DNA of 64,000 bases, taken from the NCBI RefSeq assembly GCF_000701905.1, contig NZ_JNKC01000001.1, positions 558,001-622,000 of the forward strand, in the 5' to 3' direction. Made by a program: the position numbers and the translations under genes. Under the pieces are notes generated by a model. That model was not told where the DNA came from and did no database searches. It saw only the letters and a program-made list of their open reading frames with translations. Shown piece by piece: positions 63,932 to 64,000 of this stretch (position 1 is its first letter; each line of letters starts with the position of its first letter). The DNA comes from Proteiniclasticum ruminis DSM 24773. GTDB taxonomy: Bacteria; Bacillota; Clostridia; Clostridiales; Clostridiaceae.

Positions 63932-64000
63932 AATACACTCCCCTGTTAAATGATACTAGCCCCATGATAATTGAGAGCCTCATAAAAATCAACTTGTTTG

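Overview
The window looks like a chromosomal segment of a low-to-moderate GC Bacillota, most likely a fermentative Clostridia-type anaerobe. The evidence is strong AGGAGG-type ribosome binding sites with frequent TTG and GTG starts, rho-independent terminators after most units, a PTS with LicT-type antitermination, HelD, YdfK/DUF554, GerMN and DUF4179 proteins and many small lipoproteins. I do not assign a genus. No rRNA, tRNA, CRISPR array or intact transposase was seen.

Positions 1-14,300 are a carbohydrate-uptake region: a BglG/LicT antiterminator cut by the window edge, an MsmX-type ATPase with a PucR-like regulator, and a nine-gene minus-strand operon (12,369 down to 2,739). The operon encodes an FCD-type GntR regulator, an AtuA/DUF1446 protein, a DUF4387 protein, an LplB/YtcP-type importer without its own ATPase, two ADP-ribosylglycohydrolase-fold proteins and an esterase. 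It looks like an undescribed catabolic pathway. Next comes an N-acetylglucosamine-type PTS EIICB gene behind a near-textbook RAT/terminator switch.

Positions 14,385-21,040 hold a LemA/DUF2207 pair, a Cof hydrolase, a striking set of nested inverted repeats, and a decayed prophage end. That end has a holin, an amidase endolysin with an in-frame stop, and, beyond the lysis genes, an AT-rich two-gene module (a soluble protein overlapping a four-helix membrane protein). The module resembles the layout of RexAB or Kiwa phage-defence systems.

Positions 21,200-42,100 are mostly housekeeping: RF3, an ECF sigma/anti-sigma pair, tRNA hydroxylase TrhO, an M18 aminopeptidase, a CDF transporter, a minus-strand run lepB-M20 peptidase-ftsH-helD, mscL, and a three-gene ABC-2 exporter. 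Positions 42,160-47,150 hold a membrane-anchored MerR-RDD regulator with a 19-bp-spacer promoter and a run of small membrane and lipoproteins.

Positions 47,165-64,000 carry uracil-DNA glycosylase, a phosphodiesterase, a GNAT acetyltransferase, an orphan GAF/Fis regulator facing a 51-residue membrane protein plus DUF554, a lipoprotein serpin, two DMT transporters, a TlpA/CcdA thiol-redox pair, FolC, a tandem PII-like protein, an oligo-1,6-glucosidase, and a CsoR-DMT operon. The csoR gene appears to lack a standard start codon.
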